Notes: generated by a model not told the origin, from the sequence alone. 64,000 nucleotides of DNA from JAAZNO01 sp964508025 (GCA_964508025.1 CAZDSF010000005.1:1-64000); one strand, 5' to 3'. Shown: positions 6,965-15,265, counted from the stretch's first letter. Translations and numbers: made by a program.

Positions 6965-8077
6965 TCATCCCCCTAATTTTACCATCCTTATCCGCAACCA
7001 ACCCATCGGCAACGCCGGCGTGCTGCCTACCCAGGCAAGATGTCGTGCTTTGGGAAAGAACTGCCCGCGAGTGTACCCTCGACTCTTCCTACCGCCGCCG
7101 CGATCCATTTGAAAATCGTGGACTAAGGTTTCTAACAAAGCATCGTCATTCGCCAGGCCGCCCACAACAGTCTTTGCGCGCCAGCCAGTGGCAAACCCCA
7201 CTTGAATCAGGAATTCGTTCTTAGGCCAGGCGCTACTGCTGGCTTCTTCTAGCAGCTTGCCGTAAAATGTGGCTGCGGCTCCATCCTTGCGTACAGCATG
7301 ATACTCAAACTCGTGTTGCAAGCGCTTTCGCGCCACAAATTGCGCCACGCGCCCGATAGCAGCCAACCGCTTGGTCAGCTCCTCGCTCCATTCCAGGCCG
7401 CGTTGCCCCCGTTGTTCCAGCAGCCAGGTATCCACCCGCAATCCAGCAGTGAAGCGCGCGCCCCGCGCTATCGCTTCCACATCTACCGTGAGTCCAGGTA
7501 CCATTTGGACGCGCTGTAAGGTCAACATGGCTGTGGAGAGCGGCGCGCTATCTGCCACCTGCAACGCCCTTAGTACGTCTCGGTTGGGGTCGCGGCCCAA
7601 TTCTGCCTTTTCCAACATATCATCGGCGGACTTGGCCTCGCGCGATCTGCCGGCCTTGCCGAAGTCAGCGCGCCGAAAGATGCGCTTATCAGTTTGCACG
7701 CGCAGCAACGCCGTGCGCAAAGCGCCTTTGAGACTGCTGCCGGGAATATAAGGCCGGTCTTGTGCGTCCTTGATACACTCACGGATTTCGCGCAATACGG
7801 GCGTGCCGCTCAAGATATAGCGGATATATTCCGGGTGCTTGCGATAATCATCGCGTTCCAGCAAATCCGTCAGTGGTCGTCCGAGAAAGAGCCTTTGCTG
7901 CACGGGATCATCGGGCCACTTATCTTCCAGGATGGTGTCCTCGTTCAGCCGATAGGTAAATTTGTTATCCGGCACATCAAAGTCGAAGCCGCGCAAGAGC
8001 AACGCGCCGCTGCCAATGTGCAATGGCGTCAACACTTCTATATCCAGCCGGTAGTTGATTCCCAAACGCTCAGGCAT
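6965..8077 (-). CDS. csm5: type III-A RAMP protein Csm5
   Basis: Csm5 caps the 3' end of the crRNA in the Csm interference complex and is needed for crRNA maturation. The 370 residues carry a RAMP opening (LDIEVLTPLHIGSG) and the glycine-rich YIPGSSLKGALRTALL motif at about residues 109-124. A charged helical insertion follows (about 135-165). The start overlaps the csm4 3' end by 8 bases and has AGAGGAGGTG upstream. The gene is the last of the csm set; the ATPase gene follows directly. Confidence 0.92.
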   Translation of the reverse strand: MPERLGINYRLDIEVLTPLHIGSGALLLRGFDFDVPDNKFTYRLNEDTILEDKWPDDPVQQRLFLGRPLTDLLERDDYRKHPEYIRYILSGTPVLREIRECIKDAQDRPYIPGSSLKGALRTALLRVQTDKRIFRRADFGKAGRSREAKSADDMLEKAELGRDPNRDVLRALQVADSAPLSTAMLTLQRVQMVPGLTVDVEAIARGARFTAGLRVDTWLLEQRGQRGLEWSEELTKRLAAIGRVAQFVARKRLQHEFEYHAVRKDGAAATFYGKLLEEASSSAWPKNEFLIQVGFATGWRAKTVVGGLANDDALLETLVHDFQMDRGGGRKSRGYTRGQFFPKARHLAWVGSTPALPMGWLRIRMVKLGG

Positions 8078-9191
8078 TTTTCACCTCCTCTGGCAAGGCA
8101 GCAGCGGCAACTCCCACCGGGAACGCATACCCATAACGATACACTTGGCGCGTGTCAAACGGCCAGGGAGTCTCTTGGTCCTGCCAGTTACAAGGTTTTT
8201 TCGGCGTGACATTGACCAGTTGTCCCACCGCCTTTGCGCCAAGCACGCTGCCCTCGGCCGCCATCCGCACCGCGCGCCGCCGCCAGGCATGTTGCGCATC
8301 ATCCACACACCAGCCGCCCACATTGACCAGGGTATAAGCAGTATGCGGCTGTTGCAAAGTCTGCGCGGCTTCAGTTGCATCGCGGGGCGCGTAGCGTGCA
8401 AGCGTCACTGCATAGCCAGAATCGCCCGCGCCGGGTAACGCAGCTTCAGATGTTACCCAATCAAAAGCGCCATGGCCGGTAGAGCGTAACCCGCCCAGTC
8501 CACTATCGGCTAACACTGCCAGTGCTTCAGTGACAGCATTGACCAGCGTCGCTTCTCCGCGCAAGGCAAACCAATAGCCCACCTGCGCCGCCAGCGTCAC
8601 CCGCCCAATGTGATAGAGCTGGCTAGCCCCGCTTACCCGATCCAACGTCACGCGCGGCACGTCCCACTGTTTCCACAAGGGTGCGAGATGCTCTTCCACA
8701 TCCAGCGGCAAACCCTGTGTTGTCTCCTCTGCGCCTCTGCGCCTCGGCGTTAAATCCTTCGGCGTCACCCACAATCCGCCAGGACCAAAACAGCGTTTAT
8801 CCAGCGCGGCTTCGATGTTTTCTCCCTGGCACAATTGCCCGAACAACCGTTCTGAAACCCAGGCGGCCTTCTTCAGGCCTTTCCCCGCTTCTTCAATCTT
8901 TTTCTTGTCCGCATTCAACTTGACCAAAGGGCGCGGGAAAAAGCGCAAGGTCGCCTGCCGGTTGTTATCGTACAGGCACGGGAATGCCGAGGTCAAGAGC
9001 AACGGCGGCGCGTCGGCTTCAGTGAAACGCGCCAGCAGCCCATGCACATCCCGACCGCTTTGCGCCCAGGTAGTCGTGAGCGCCGCAAAGAGCGTATCCG
9101 CGGGAATGTGCATCAACACCGCCTGCCGCTCTATCCCCACCGGCTCCCCGATATGAAAACTTCCTTTGGGGGCCAGCGTGATAATGACCAT
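8070..9191 (-). CDS. csm4: type III-A RAMP protein Csm4, with a repeat-encoded insert
   Basis: Csm4 binds the 5' handle of the crRNA and docks onto Cas10. The protein has 373 residues, with a RAMP-like N-terminus (APKGSFHIGEPVG) and a glycine-rich C-terminal motif (DSGLGGLRSTGHGAFDW). Around residues 145-157 the chain reads LTPRRRGAEETT, which is the translation of a CGCAGAG-type dispersed repeat (about 8723-8752) and is foreign to Csm4. The start codon overlaps the csm3 stop by one base (TAATG), so the two are translationally coupled. Confidence 0.92.
   Translation of the reverse strand: MVIITLAPKGSFHIGEPVGIERQAVLMHIPADTLFAALTTTWAQSGRDVHGLLARFTEADAPPLLLTSAFPCLYDNNRQATLRFFPRPLVKLNADKKKIEEAGKGLKKAAWVSERLFGQLCQGENIEAALDKRCFGPGGLWVTPKDLTPRRRGAEETTQGLPLDVEEHLAPLWKQWDVPRVTLDRVSGASQLYHIGRVTLAAQVGYWFALRGEATLVNAVTEALAVLADSGLGGLRSTGHGAFDWVTSEAALPGAGDSGYAVTLARYAPRDATEAAQTLQQPHTAYTLVNVGGWCVDDAQHAWRRRAVRMAAEGSVLGAKAVGQLVNVTPKKPCNWQDQETPWPFDTRQVYRYGYAFPVGVAAAALPEEVKNA
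8723..8752. repeat. CGCAGAG-family repeat inside csm4
   Basis: CTCTGCGCCTCTGCGCCTCG interrupts the coding sequence in frame and matches the repeats that bracket the GxxExxY gene. It encodes the RRRGAEE patch. Confidence 0.8.
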
Positions 9192-9970
9192 TACGCGCCT
9201 CCTAACTGCAACGTCTCCCTAAGCCACGCCTGGATTTCACCTTTCTTCTGTTGCAGATCGCCGACTTTTAGACCTTTGAAACGTGCATCAGTGACAGTCT
9301 GATATTCAGCGCCAACGCGCAGCGTCAGCGCCAACTCTTCAAACTGCACTTTCCCTGATCCACGGCTGCCCTGCCCGCCCAGGAAATCATCCTCTACCAG
9401 CTGCAAGGCTGTCAGTACATCCGTGAAACGCTTCACGTCATCCGCGCCGTAGAAGCTGAACACCAGTTCCAACGGCCCAAACACGGCCCCGGCCGGCACG
9501 CGCTCCATCTGGCGCGGACTCGCGGCGGAAGTCACCCGGTCAATCGCCGCTTCCCATTTAACCTCGGTGTAATCCACAACGGTTTCGGGCAAACTGGACT
9601 TATCCAGCGGGATATCGCGCACCATCAAACGCGCCGGCGCATCTTTGTCCATATTTCCTGTTGTCCCATAGATAGTGCAAACCTTGCATTCTATGAAATC
9701 ACAAACATGGATCCAAACATCTTTCCCCATCGATTGATTTTGTTCTGCACTGGTCACTTTCTCCCACAACGACCGCATCTTGCCCTTGAGCGACGAGCCG
9801 GGGATGTACGGTGTCCGGTCTACCGGATTCCGCACAATCGGCATATCCACCCCGCCAATTTCCAGCGCGTCTTTGGAGGTCCCAATATGCAAACCCGTCA
9901 CTGCCTTGACTTGCCCCGTCACAACGACACGCCCAATCAATGTTACCTTGCGACCTTTTTCGTCAGACAT
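9191..9970 (-). CDS. csm3: type III-A RAMP nuclease Csm3
   Basis: Csm3 forms the backbone of the Csm complex and cuts target RNA every six bases. The 259-residue protein has a RAMP opening (GQVKAVTGLHIGTS), then GGVDMPIVRNP with the likely catalytic Asp42, then YIPGSSLKGKMRSLWE, and the C-terminal GGQGSRGSGKVQF loop. The ATG at 9970 is chosen because a strong AGGAGGG lies eight bases upstream; the frame extends to 10102 but would overlap csm2. Two cysteines in a CDFIECKVC stretch may bind a metal. Gene spacing to csm2 is 16 bases. Confidence 0.95.
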   Translation of the reverse strand: MSDEKGRKVTLIGRVVVTGQVKAVTGLHIGTSKDALEIGGVDMPIVRNPVDRTPYIPGSSLKGKMRSLWEKVTSAEQNQSMGKDVWIHVCDFIECKVCTIYGTTGNMDKDAPARLMVRDIPLDKSSLPETVVDYTEVKWEAAIDRVTSAASPRQMERVPAGAVFGPLELVFSFYGADDVKRFTDVLTALQLVEDDFLGGQGSRGSGKVQFEELALTLRVGAEYQTVTDARFKGLKVGDLQQKKGEIQAWLRETLQLGGA

Positions 9971-9986
9971 TTTGCTCCCTCCTGTG

Positions 9987-10448
9987 TTAGCTCTTGCCGC
10001 CCGCGGCGGTGTGATAAGCCAGAATTGCTTCAAAGAACTCGACGAACCGGCGAAAACGTTGATAGCGTTCTGCATCGGTAGATGCCTTCCCGATCTCATC
10101 AATGGCGGTTCCTAAAATCTTCTCCAACTCACGGAATCCGGGTTTGTTGGCCCGTTTGGCTTGATAGGCCAGTTTAGGGCGCAATAACACGACCTGGCGA
10201 TACACTTTTTGGGCTTCATCAGCGGGCGTGTCCTCGCGCCAGCGCAGCTGTAAAGCGCGCACCACACCAAAAACGTTGCGCACCTGGCTGGTGGTCACAT
10301 CATCTTTAAGCCCTTCCCCAATCCGTTTTGCCTCTTCATTGAGCAGTTTAGCGGCTTCCTCTTTGGCAATGATTTCGGGGATTTTGGCGAGCGTCCCGGA
10401 AACCCAGCTGTAATCGGATGGCGCGCGCCCTCCATAAGACTGATTCAT
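9987..10448 (-). CDS. csm2: type III-A small subunit Csm2
   Basis: Csm2 is the small helical subunit that lines the Csm complex and contacts crRNA and target. The 153-residue protein is all-helical by composition and has the conserved middle TTSQVRNVFGVVRALQL and the arginine-rich RYQRFRRFVEFFEAILAYH near the C-terminus. Its ATG overlaps the cas10 stop by four bases (ATGA), so the two are coupled. Length is typical. Confidence 0.92.
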   Translation of the reverse strand: MNQSYGGRAPSDYSWVSGTLAKIPEIIAKEEAAKLLNEEAKRIGEGLKDDVTTSQVRNVFGVVRALQLRWREDTPADEAQKVYRQVVLLRPKLAYQAKRANKPGFRELEKILGTAIDEIGKASTDAERYQRFRRFVEFFEAILAYHTAAGGKS

Positions 10449-12985
10449 CGTTCACCTCCTGAATTAGATTGCTTGCGAGTCAACAATTCCGCCCAGCGGG
10501 CCGCCACCCCCAGGCGGAGAATTAACATAGGGTCAGATAGCATATTTTTCAGCCATTCTTCAACCGCTTCACGCACTTCATTGGAAGTTCCTTGCGCTCG
10601 CGCTGTGCGATTCAACTGATAAGCCGCATGCCAAAGCCACGGCCCATAGTAAAACCTGCCACGCTTGAGCGCGCGCTGTTTGACCGCGCGCTTGCGCCCC
10701 ACTTCCCATTCCGCATGTAAGCGCAACAAGTTTTGCAATAGAGCTTTGGGCGCGCCGGCCTCTATCCATTTTTGCAAGTTCTCAGCCAGTTGCGCCACGC
10801 GCTCGAATTCCGTCCAATTCAGCGGCGTATCCAGGAAGCAGAGCGCGTTTTTGGCCTCTTGCACAATCTCATCATCATGGCCTGGCCGATAGCGCGTTCC
10901 TTTCGCTTTGCTCTCCGCATCCCCAGCCTCTTGCGCCGCGCGATACAGCGGGAATTTCTCCGGGTGCAGCGAGATCCCGCCGGAGAGCGTCACACAAGGA
11001 TTATCGCAGGCGTATGCGCCAAATTCCTTCTGGACTTGTGCGGCAAACTTCGGCAGCGCATCCCAGGAACCGACCACGAACAGGTCATCTCCGCCGGCGT
11101 ATTGCAGGTAAAGTCTACCTTCCCATTGTTTATCTTCTTGTCTTTGTTTATCTTCTTGTCTGCCAATGGTAGGCAGGTATCCTTCAAAGAACAAGCGCAA
11201 TGAGAATGACAAAGCCGCCACGCGCGATAGCGTCAATGCATCATAGCCATCGCGCTGGAACCCTTTGCGAAATAAGTCGCTCAAGTTGTCCACATCCATG
11301 CGCAACACGCCCCAGCGATTGATACCGCGACTATCTTGCGCTAATTCATCGAAAGTCGCGGGGCGTTCTTCGGTTTTGTCAGCGCGTAAAGGCGCCAGCT
11401 GCGCAAAGGGGCGGTAAGCCAGCAAGGTTGGGCCGCGTCGAACAGCTTCATCGCACAATTGCTGCGTGAAGTGCGCGCTGGCTGTTGCGCTAATGGAGTA
11501 GAGGCGAATCAGGTCAAATTTCTGCGGGCCGCCTTGCAAAAAACGCCCTGATTCCGGCTTGCGTTCCACATTGACTGCCCACACATTGACGCCGAACATT
11601 TCCAGTCCATGCCACCACTGGTTGATTATTCCAGGATCTACCGGCGGGCGTAAAGCCATCACCAGATGCGTAGCGCGGGAAAGGCCGCGCCCTAACTCTT
11701 CCAGGGATTGACATAACGAGCAAGGCTCATTCTGCTTCAGCCCCGCTTCTTCACGCCCACAGACCGGACAGGACGCTTCCGGGCCTCCCTGTCCGTAGCC
11801 CGTTCCTACCTTTTCGCTCAGTTGCTCCGCGCCCAATTCGGCTAATGGTTGTTCTTTAACCCGCCGCAACCGGTCATGCAAGCGATCCCAGGCTGCAACG
11901 AATTTGCCCACCTGGAATTCATGAGCTTGCACTGGCGTCCAGGCCAGGGCCAGCCGTAGATTGCCCTCGTGGGCTTTGAATAACCGGCTGGTTATTTCTG
12001 CCTGTAATTCCGGCAACTGCTGCGCGGCGGTCACAGGCGCAAGCATATAGAAATTCCCGCCGCCAGCATAGAGGAGGTTGGTCAGCGGCAACCCCAATTT
12101 CGTAAGCAAATACTGCGCGACGGCTTCAGTGAGCAATTGCAAATACACCGAGCGTCCACGCAAACTCTTGGCCGCGTTATCAGAGCTCAGAGAGTACAGG
12201 AACTTCTGCACGCCTGAAATGTCTCCAGCGACCAAGATTGTCACCGGTTCGCCTGCTTTTTCTTGCCAAAACTCATCGGCCCGTGCTTTGCACCAGATTG
12301 TATCACGGCCATCCGCAGCAAAACACGCTGCCAGCGCCGCCGTCGTCCGCGCATGATCGTAGAGGCTGATATCCGGCACGCTTTTATAGTAGGCTGAAGG
12401 AATGCACCAGGTATAGCGTTGGAGTGCATCCAACAGGCTTTCCAGGTAGGCGGGCAAAGAGCTACTAGAAAATGTTTGGGCTTCCTTCAAAAATGCGCCC
12501 CACAGATTACGGTACTCCTGCGCAGGGATATCGGCCCATTGCGTCTTGCGCACATGCGGGAAAATCACATCACTTCTGGTCGGATCAAGCGTTGCCAATG
12601 GCAAGTAGCCCTTTTCCCCTTCAGGTTCAGGTCTTCCTAACCGGAAGAAAATGGATTCCAAATAAGGAATCCGATTATCTTCATCCTCTTCTCGCTCGCC
12701 CGCCGAAAGATGATCTGCCAGTTGCACCATGGCCCCAAGATCATTTTGGGGGCGATGGTGATACCCGGCCGCGCCCCGTATCGCTGCCAGAGTTTCATTT
12801 CCCAATGCTTGCGGGGCAATTTGAGGGATCACATCATACGTCAACAGGGCGTGATAATAACCAAACTCTCGTTCAGCGGTTTCACTATCCGCCGAGCCGC
12901 CTTCTCCCGCCCGCTGCGCAAACTTCCCCACATCGTGCAATAACCCGGCCAGCGCCGCCAGATACACCTTCTCATTCTCTGCCAT
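10445..12985 (-). CDS. cas10: Cas10/Csm1, cyclic oligoadenylate synthetase and HD nuclease
   Basis: The 846-residue large subunit senses target RNA, then makes cyclic oligoadenylates and, through its HD domain, can cut DNA. An N-terminal HD motif LLHDVGKF is at about residues 16-22. A zinc-binding CxxC pair (406-409) and CSLC (422-425) lie between the palms. The cyclase motif is YAGGDDLFV with GGDD at 631-634. A tandem RQEDKQ duplication at about 609-620 comes from an 18-base repeat. ATG 12985 follows GAGGAGGT by five bases and is preferred to an in-frame GTG two codons earlier. It is the first gene of the csm operon. Confidence 0.96.
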   Translation of the reverse strand: MAENEKVYLAALAGLLHDVGKFAQRAGEGGSADSETAEREFGYYHALLTYDVIPQIAPQALGNETLAAIRGAAGYHHRPQNDLGAMVQLADHLSAGEREEDEDNRIPYLESIFFRLGRPEPEGEKGYLPLATLDPTRSDVIFPHVRKTQWADIPAQEYRNLWGAFLKEAQTFSSSSLPAYLESLLDALQRYTWCIPSAYYKSVPDISLYDHARTTAALAACFAADGRDTIWCKARADEFWQEKAGEPVTILVAGDISGVQKFLYSLSSDNAAKSLRGRSVYLQLLTEAVAQYLLTKLGLPLTNLLYAGGGNFYMLAPVTAAQQLPELQAEITSRLFKAHEGNLRLALAWTPVQAHEFQVGKFVAAWDRLHDRLRRVKEQPLAELGAEQLSEKVGTGYGQGGPEASCPVCGREEAGLKQNEPCSLCQSLEELGRGLSRATHLVMALRPPVDPGIINQWWHGLEMFGVNVWAVNVERKPESGRFLQGGPQKFDLIRLYSISATASAHFTQQLCDEAVRRGPTLLAYRPFAQLAPLRADKTEERPATFDELAQDSRGINRWGVLRMDVDNLSDLFRKGFQRDGYDALTLSRVAALSFSLRLFFEGYLPTIGRQEDKQRQEDKQWEGRLYLQYAGGDDLFVVGSWDALPKFAAQVQKEFGAYACDNPCVTLSGGISLHPEKFPLYRAAQEAGDAESKAKGTRYRPGHDDEIVQEAKNALCFLDTPLNWTEFERVAQLAENLQKWIEAGAPKALLQNLLRLHAEWEVGRKRAVKQRALKRGRFYYGPWLWHAAYQLNRTARAQGTSNEVREAVEEWLKNMLSDPMLILRLGVAARWAELLTRKQSNSGGER
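11128..11160. repeat. 18-base tandem repeat inside cas10
   Basis: TGTTTATCTTCTTGTC occurs twice at 18-base spacing, in frame, giving RQEDKQRQEDKQ just before the GGDD strand region. This is the third cas gene here with a low-complexity repeat insert. Confidence 0.75.
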
Positions 12986-13039
12986 TGCCACCTCCTCTCA
13001 GGAACTCATCAACCCGAAAAGCCGCCAGTCTCCAGTAAC

Positions 13040-13110
13040 AGTATAGCCGATTCTCTTTCCCCGCGCATCAGAGAAACCTCTGAATTTGTCTCAGAGGTAC
13101 CTCTGATGCG
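13040..13110 (-). promoter_or_regulatory. csm operon promoter with a nested palindromic operator
   Basis: On the minus strand a TATACT -10 box (13040-13045) lies about 55 bases before the cas10 start, but no good -35 is found 16-18 bases upstream. Instead a 47-base dyad lies at 13064-13110: outer arms CGCATCAGAG/CTCTGATGCG (10 bp, perfect) and inner arms ACCTCTGA/TCAGAGGT (8 bp, perfect) share one centre at 13087. That puts the centre near -54 if transcription starts about 13033, a place suited to an activator. The CARF-LuxR protein encoded next door is the obvious candidate (inference). Confidence 0.6.
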
Positions 13111-13140
13111 TTCTGCCTTTTCCTGTGCTATACTACCTAC

Positions 13141-13181
13141 AATTCGCCATTCGCCATTCGCCATTCGCTATTCGCCATTCG
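13141..13181. repeat. ATTCGCC heptamer tandem repeat
   Basis: The heptamer ATTCGCC is repeated five to six times with one variant unit (ATTCGCT). The stop codon of the CARF-LuxR gene (13168) lies inside the repeat, so its last residues (TNGE) are repeat-encoded. A shorter relative occurs in cas6 near 2308. Confidence 0.85.
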
Positions 13182-14055
13182 TTTCCAACCAGGGGCCGAA
13201 TTTCTCTTGAATGAAGCGATACGTCAACCAGCAGTCTTCTTCCAGTTCCCACGCGGCGCGACATTCCGCGAGGATTCTGGTCTTGTAGGTATCGAGCGTC
13301 TTGAGCGTGATGCCCAGCGTTTCCGCCGCTTCCTGCGGCAACGCGCCCTCAGCCAGGGCGGTGAGCGCCCCTCGTTCCCGCTCGGTGAGTTGCGCCCAGA
13401 CCGCCGTACAGCGCGCGCTATCGCTTTGGGGCGGCGGGGTGGGGCGCAGCGTGGCCTGCGCCAGTTCGCGCAGCGCGGGGAAGTAGGCCCCCCAGGGAAC
13501 TAGCGGCACGGGCACCAGCCGCACGCCGGCTTCTGGCGGCGCGTGGAGGATGGCCCCTTCGCGGGCCTGCGCCAGGAAGTCCGGCGGGGTGTACAGATGC
13601 CACAGCCGGTCGTGATGATCGCAGTGCAGCAGCGCCGCGCTCAGCAACGTCAGCGCCAGCAGGCGCGGCCCGCCGGCGATGCACAGGTGCAACCGCTGAC
13701 CGGCGCGTTTGAGGCTGCTCAGCAGATCGCGGGCTTGCGTCCAGACTGCTTCGGCGGCGCGCGCATCGGTGATGGCGCCGAGTGGCGCGGCGCCGAGTGG
13801 CGCGGCGCCATCGTGCAGCGTGTGATGCTGCCACAGCAGTGGCCGCCCACAATAGCCGGAAGCAAATTCGGCTTCCAGTTGCGCCAACGCCCGCTGCACG
13901 CGAGGTTGGTGGGGATCCAGGTGGAGCACGAGCACAGCGTCGCAGGATTCGCCCTGCGCGAACAGCGCATCCAGGGCCAACGTCACCACCTGGGCCTGAC
14001 CTCCCAGGGTCAGCACTGCGGTAGTAGCCGGCAGCAAGGAGTTTCGTGTGTCCAT
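13168..14055 (-). CDS. CARF domain fused to a LuxR-type helix-turn-helix
   Basis: The 295-residue protein has an N-terminal Rossmann segment (TTAVLTLGGQAQVVTLALDAL) followed by LHLDP and, at about 125-155, CIAGGPRLLALTLLSAALLH. These match the NE0113-type CARF pattern of type III loci. Residues about 222-262 (LTERERGALTALAEGALPQE and the following helix) form a GerE/LuxR DNA-binding domain. It is likely a transcription factor that reads cyclic oligoadenylate, perhaps acting on the palindrome before cas10. A 15-base tandem repeat near 13774-13810 gives a doubled GAAPL. ATG 14055 lies about two bases from the predicted transcription start, so the mRNA may be leaderless. Confidence 0.75.
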   Translation of the reverse strand: MDTRNSLLPATTAVLTLGGQAQVVTLALDALFAQGESCDAVLVLHLDPHQPRVQRALAQLEAEFASGYCGRPLLWQHHTLHDGAAPLGAAPLGAITDARAAEAVWTQARDLLSSLKRAGQRLHLCIAGGPRLLALTLLSAALLHCDHHDRLWHLYTPPDFLAQAREGAILHAPPEAGVRLVPVPLVPWGAYFPALRELAQATLRPTPPPQSDSARCTAVWAQLTERERGALTALAEGALPQEAAETLGITLKTLDTYKTRILAECRAAWELEEDCWLTYRFIQEKFGPWLETNGE

Positions 14056-15265
14056 ACAGGATAAGTATACAAATGTCTCGCCGATAAGTCAAACAAGTTT
14101 TTATACGCTGCCGGCGGTCGTCATCGGCGGCCCGCCGCACAGCGGCAAGTCCGTGCTGGCGTACAGTCTCACGTGCGCGTTACGCGAATGTGAGACGCCG
14201 CATTACTTGTTGCGCGCCTACCCGCCGGATTACGAAGGCGATTGGTTTCTGTCTGGGGAACCAGAAACGGTGCGGCATCTGCGCTTCAAAGGGGCGGAGA
14301 GCGCGGCCTGGTTGCCGCCGCTGCGTCGAGATCTGGCCGCGCGGCATCTGCCGTTGCTGGTGGATGTGGGCGGCTTGCCGACGCTGGAACAGGAGCAGCT
14401 GTTGGCGGCATGTACGCACGGGATTCTGCTCACGCCGGATGCGGCAAGCCGCGCCGCATGGGCGGCGCGTTTCGCGCGCTACGGCCTAACGCTGCTGGCC
14501 GATCTGCGCTCCGACTTGCACGGCGTCAACGCGCTTGCGGCGGAAAATCCAGTCATTCAGGGAACCCTGGCCGGGCTGGAACGGGGCGCGCAGGCGCAAG
14601 GCGCGGCGTTCGCGGCGCTGGCGGCGCGGTTGGAGGCGCTGTTCACGGCGGCGACGGTAGGGCTGGCGCGGCGGCACCTGCTCGCAGCGCCAGCGGAGCT
14701 GGCCGTAGACCTGGCGGCGCTGGCGCGGCAGCTGGGGCAAGACGCCCGGCAGTGGCGGTCGGAGGCGCTGCCCGAAGTGCTGGACTATCTGCCGGAGCGA
14801 ACGCCGCTGGCGCTCTACGGTCGCGGCCCCAACTGGCTCTACGCGGCGGTTGCGGCGCACACCTGGCCCGCGTCCTTCGAGCTCTTCGACGTGCGCTGGG
14901 GATGGATCACGGCGCCGGCGTTGGGATGGGGCGTCCCTTCAGAACGCAACGGGCTGGTCGTGGCCGTGCGGCAGCGAGGGGAATGCACCCAGCTCGATTT
15001 CCGCTTGCTACACGCCTATCTGGATCTGGCGCAGGCTGGGGCGCTGACCGCGCCGGTGGTGCAGACGGCAGGGCTTATTCTGAGCGGCAAACTGCCGCAC
15101 TGGTTGTGGGCGGCGTTGGCGCGACAGTATGTGGAACCGGCATGGCTGGCAGTGGCGCAGCCGCAGTTGGAAGGCGCGGTGGTGGTGCGCAGCAGCAGCG
15201 CGGCGCTACCCGTGGGCAGCCGCGTAGCTTTGTTGGAAATGGCGGCAGAGACAAGCGCCAGGTGA
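14048..15265 (+). CDS. P-loop NTPase fused to Csx3-like domains
   Basis: The 405-residue protein starts with a P-loop domain, GGPPHSGKS at 27-35, of the kinase/GTPase-like class. The C-terminal half has two Csx3-like modules: LALYGRGPNWLYAAVAAH (about 254-271) and GLILSGKLPHWLWAALAR (about 342-359) followed by WLAVAQPQLEGAVVV. Csx3 (Crn3) degrades cyclic tetra-adenylate, so this is a likely off-switch, perhaps gated by nucleotide. The GTG start at 14048 has AAGGAG six bases upstream. It is divergent from the CARF-LuxR gene and their 5' ends overlap by eight bases. Whether both Csx3 copies keep activity cannot be judged by eye. Confidence 0.72.
   Translation: MSIQDKYTNVSPISQTSFYTLPAVVIGGPPHSGKSVLAYSLTCALRECETPHYLLRAYPPDYEGDWFLSGEPETVRHLRFKGAESAAWLPPLRRDLAARHLPLLVDVGGLPTLEQEQLLAACTHGILLTPDAASRAAWAARFARYGLTLLADLRSDLHGVNALAAENPVIQGTLAGLERGAQAQGAAFAALAARLEALFTAATVGLARRHLLAAPAELAVDLAALARQLGQDARQWRSEALPEVLDYLPERTPLALYGRGPNWLYAAVAAHTWPASFELFDVRWGWITAPALGWGVPSERNGLVVAVRQRGECTQLDFRLLHAYLDLAQAGALTAPVVQTAGLILSGKLPHWLWAALARQYVEPAWLAVAQPQLEGAVVVRSSSAALPVGSRVALLEMAAETSAR
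14064..14092 (-). promoter_or_regulatory. promoter of the CARF-LuxR gene, inside the P-loop-Csx3 coding region
   Basis: On the minus strand TTGACT (14087-14092), 17 bases, then TATACT (14064-14069) form a near-consensus housekeeping promoter. The predicted start at about 14057 falls within two or three bases of the ATG at 14055, and there is no Shine-Dalgarno, so leaderless translation is likely. The promoter lies within codons 6-15 of the divergent gene. Confidence 0.7.

Noticed and set aside
6965..12985. A type III-B (Cmr) reading of the interference genes.
   Set aside because: The order cas10-csm2-csm3-csm4-csm5 and the csm2 and csm5 sequences fit III-A; no Cmr1 or Cmr6 is present.
13064..13110. 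The palindrome before cas10 as an intrinsic terminator.
   Set aside because: It lies upstream of the predicted start site, has no T run on either side and a centre of symmetry with repeated half-sites, all better suited to protein binding.
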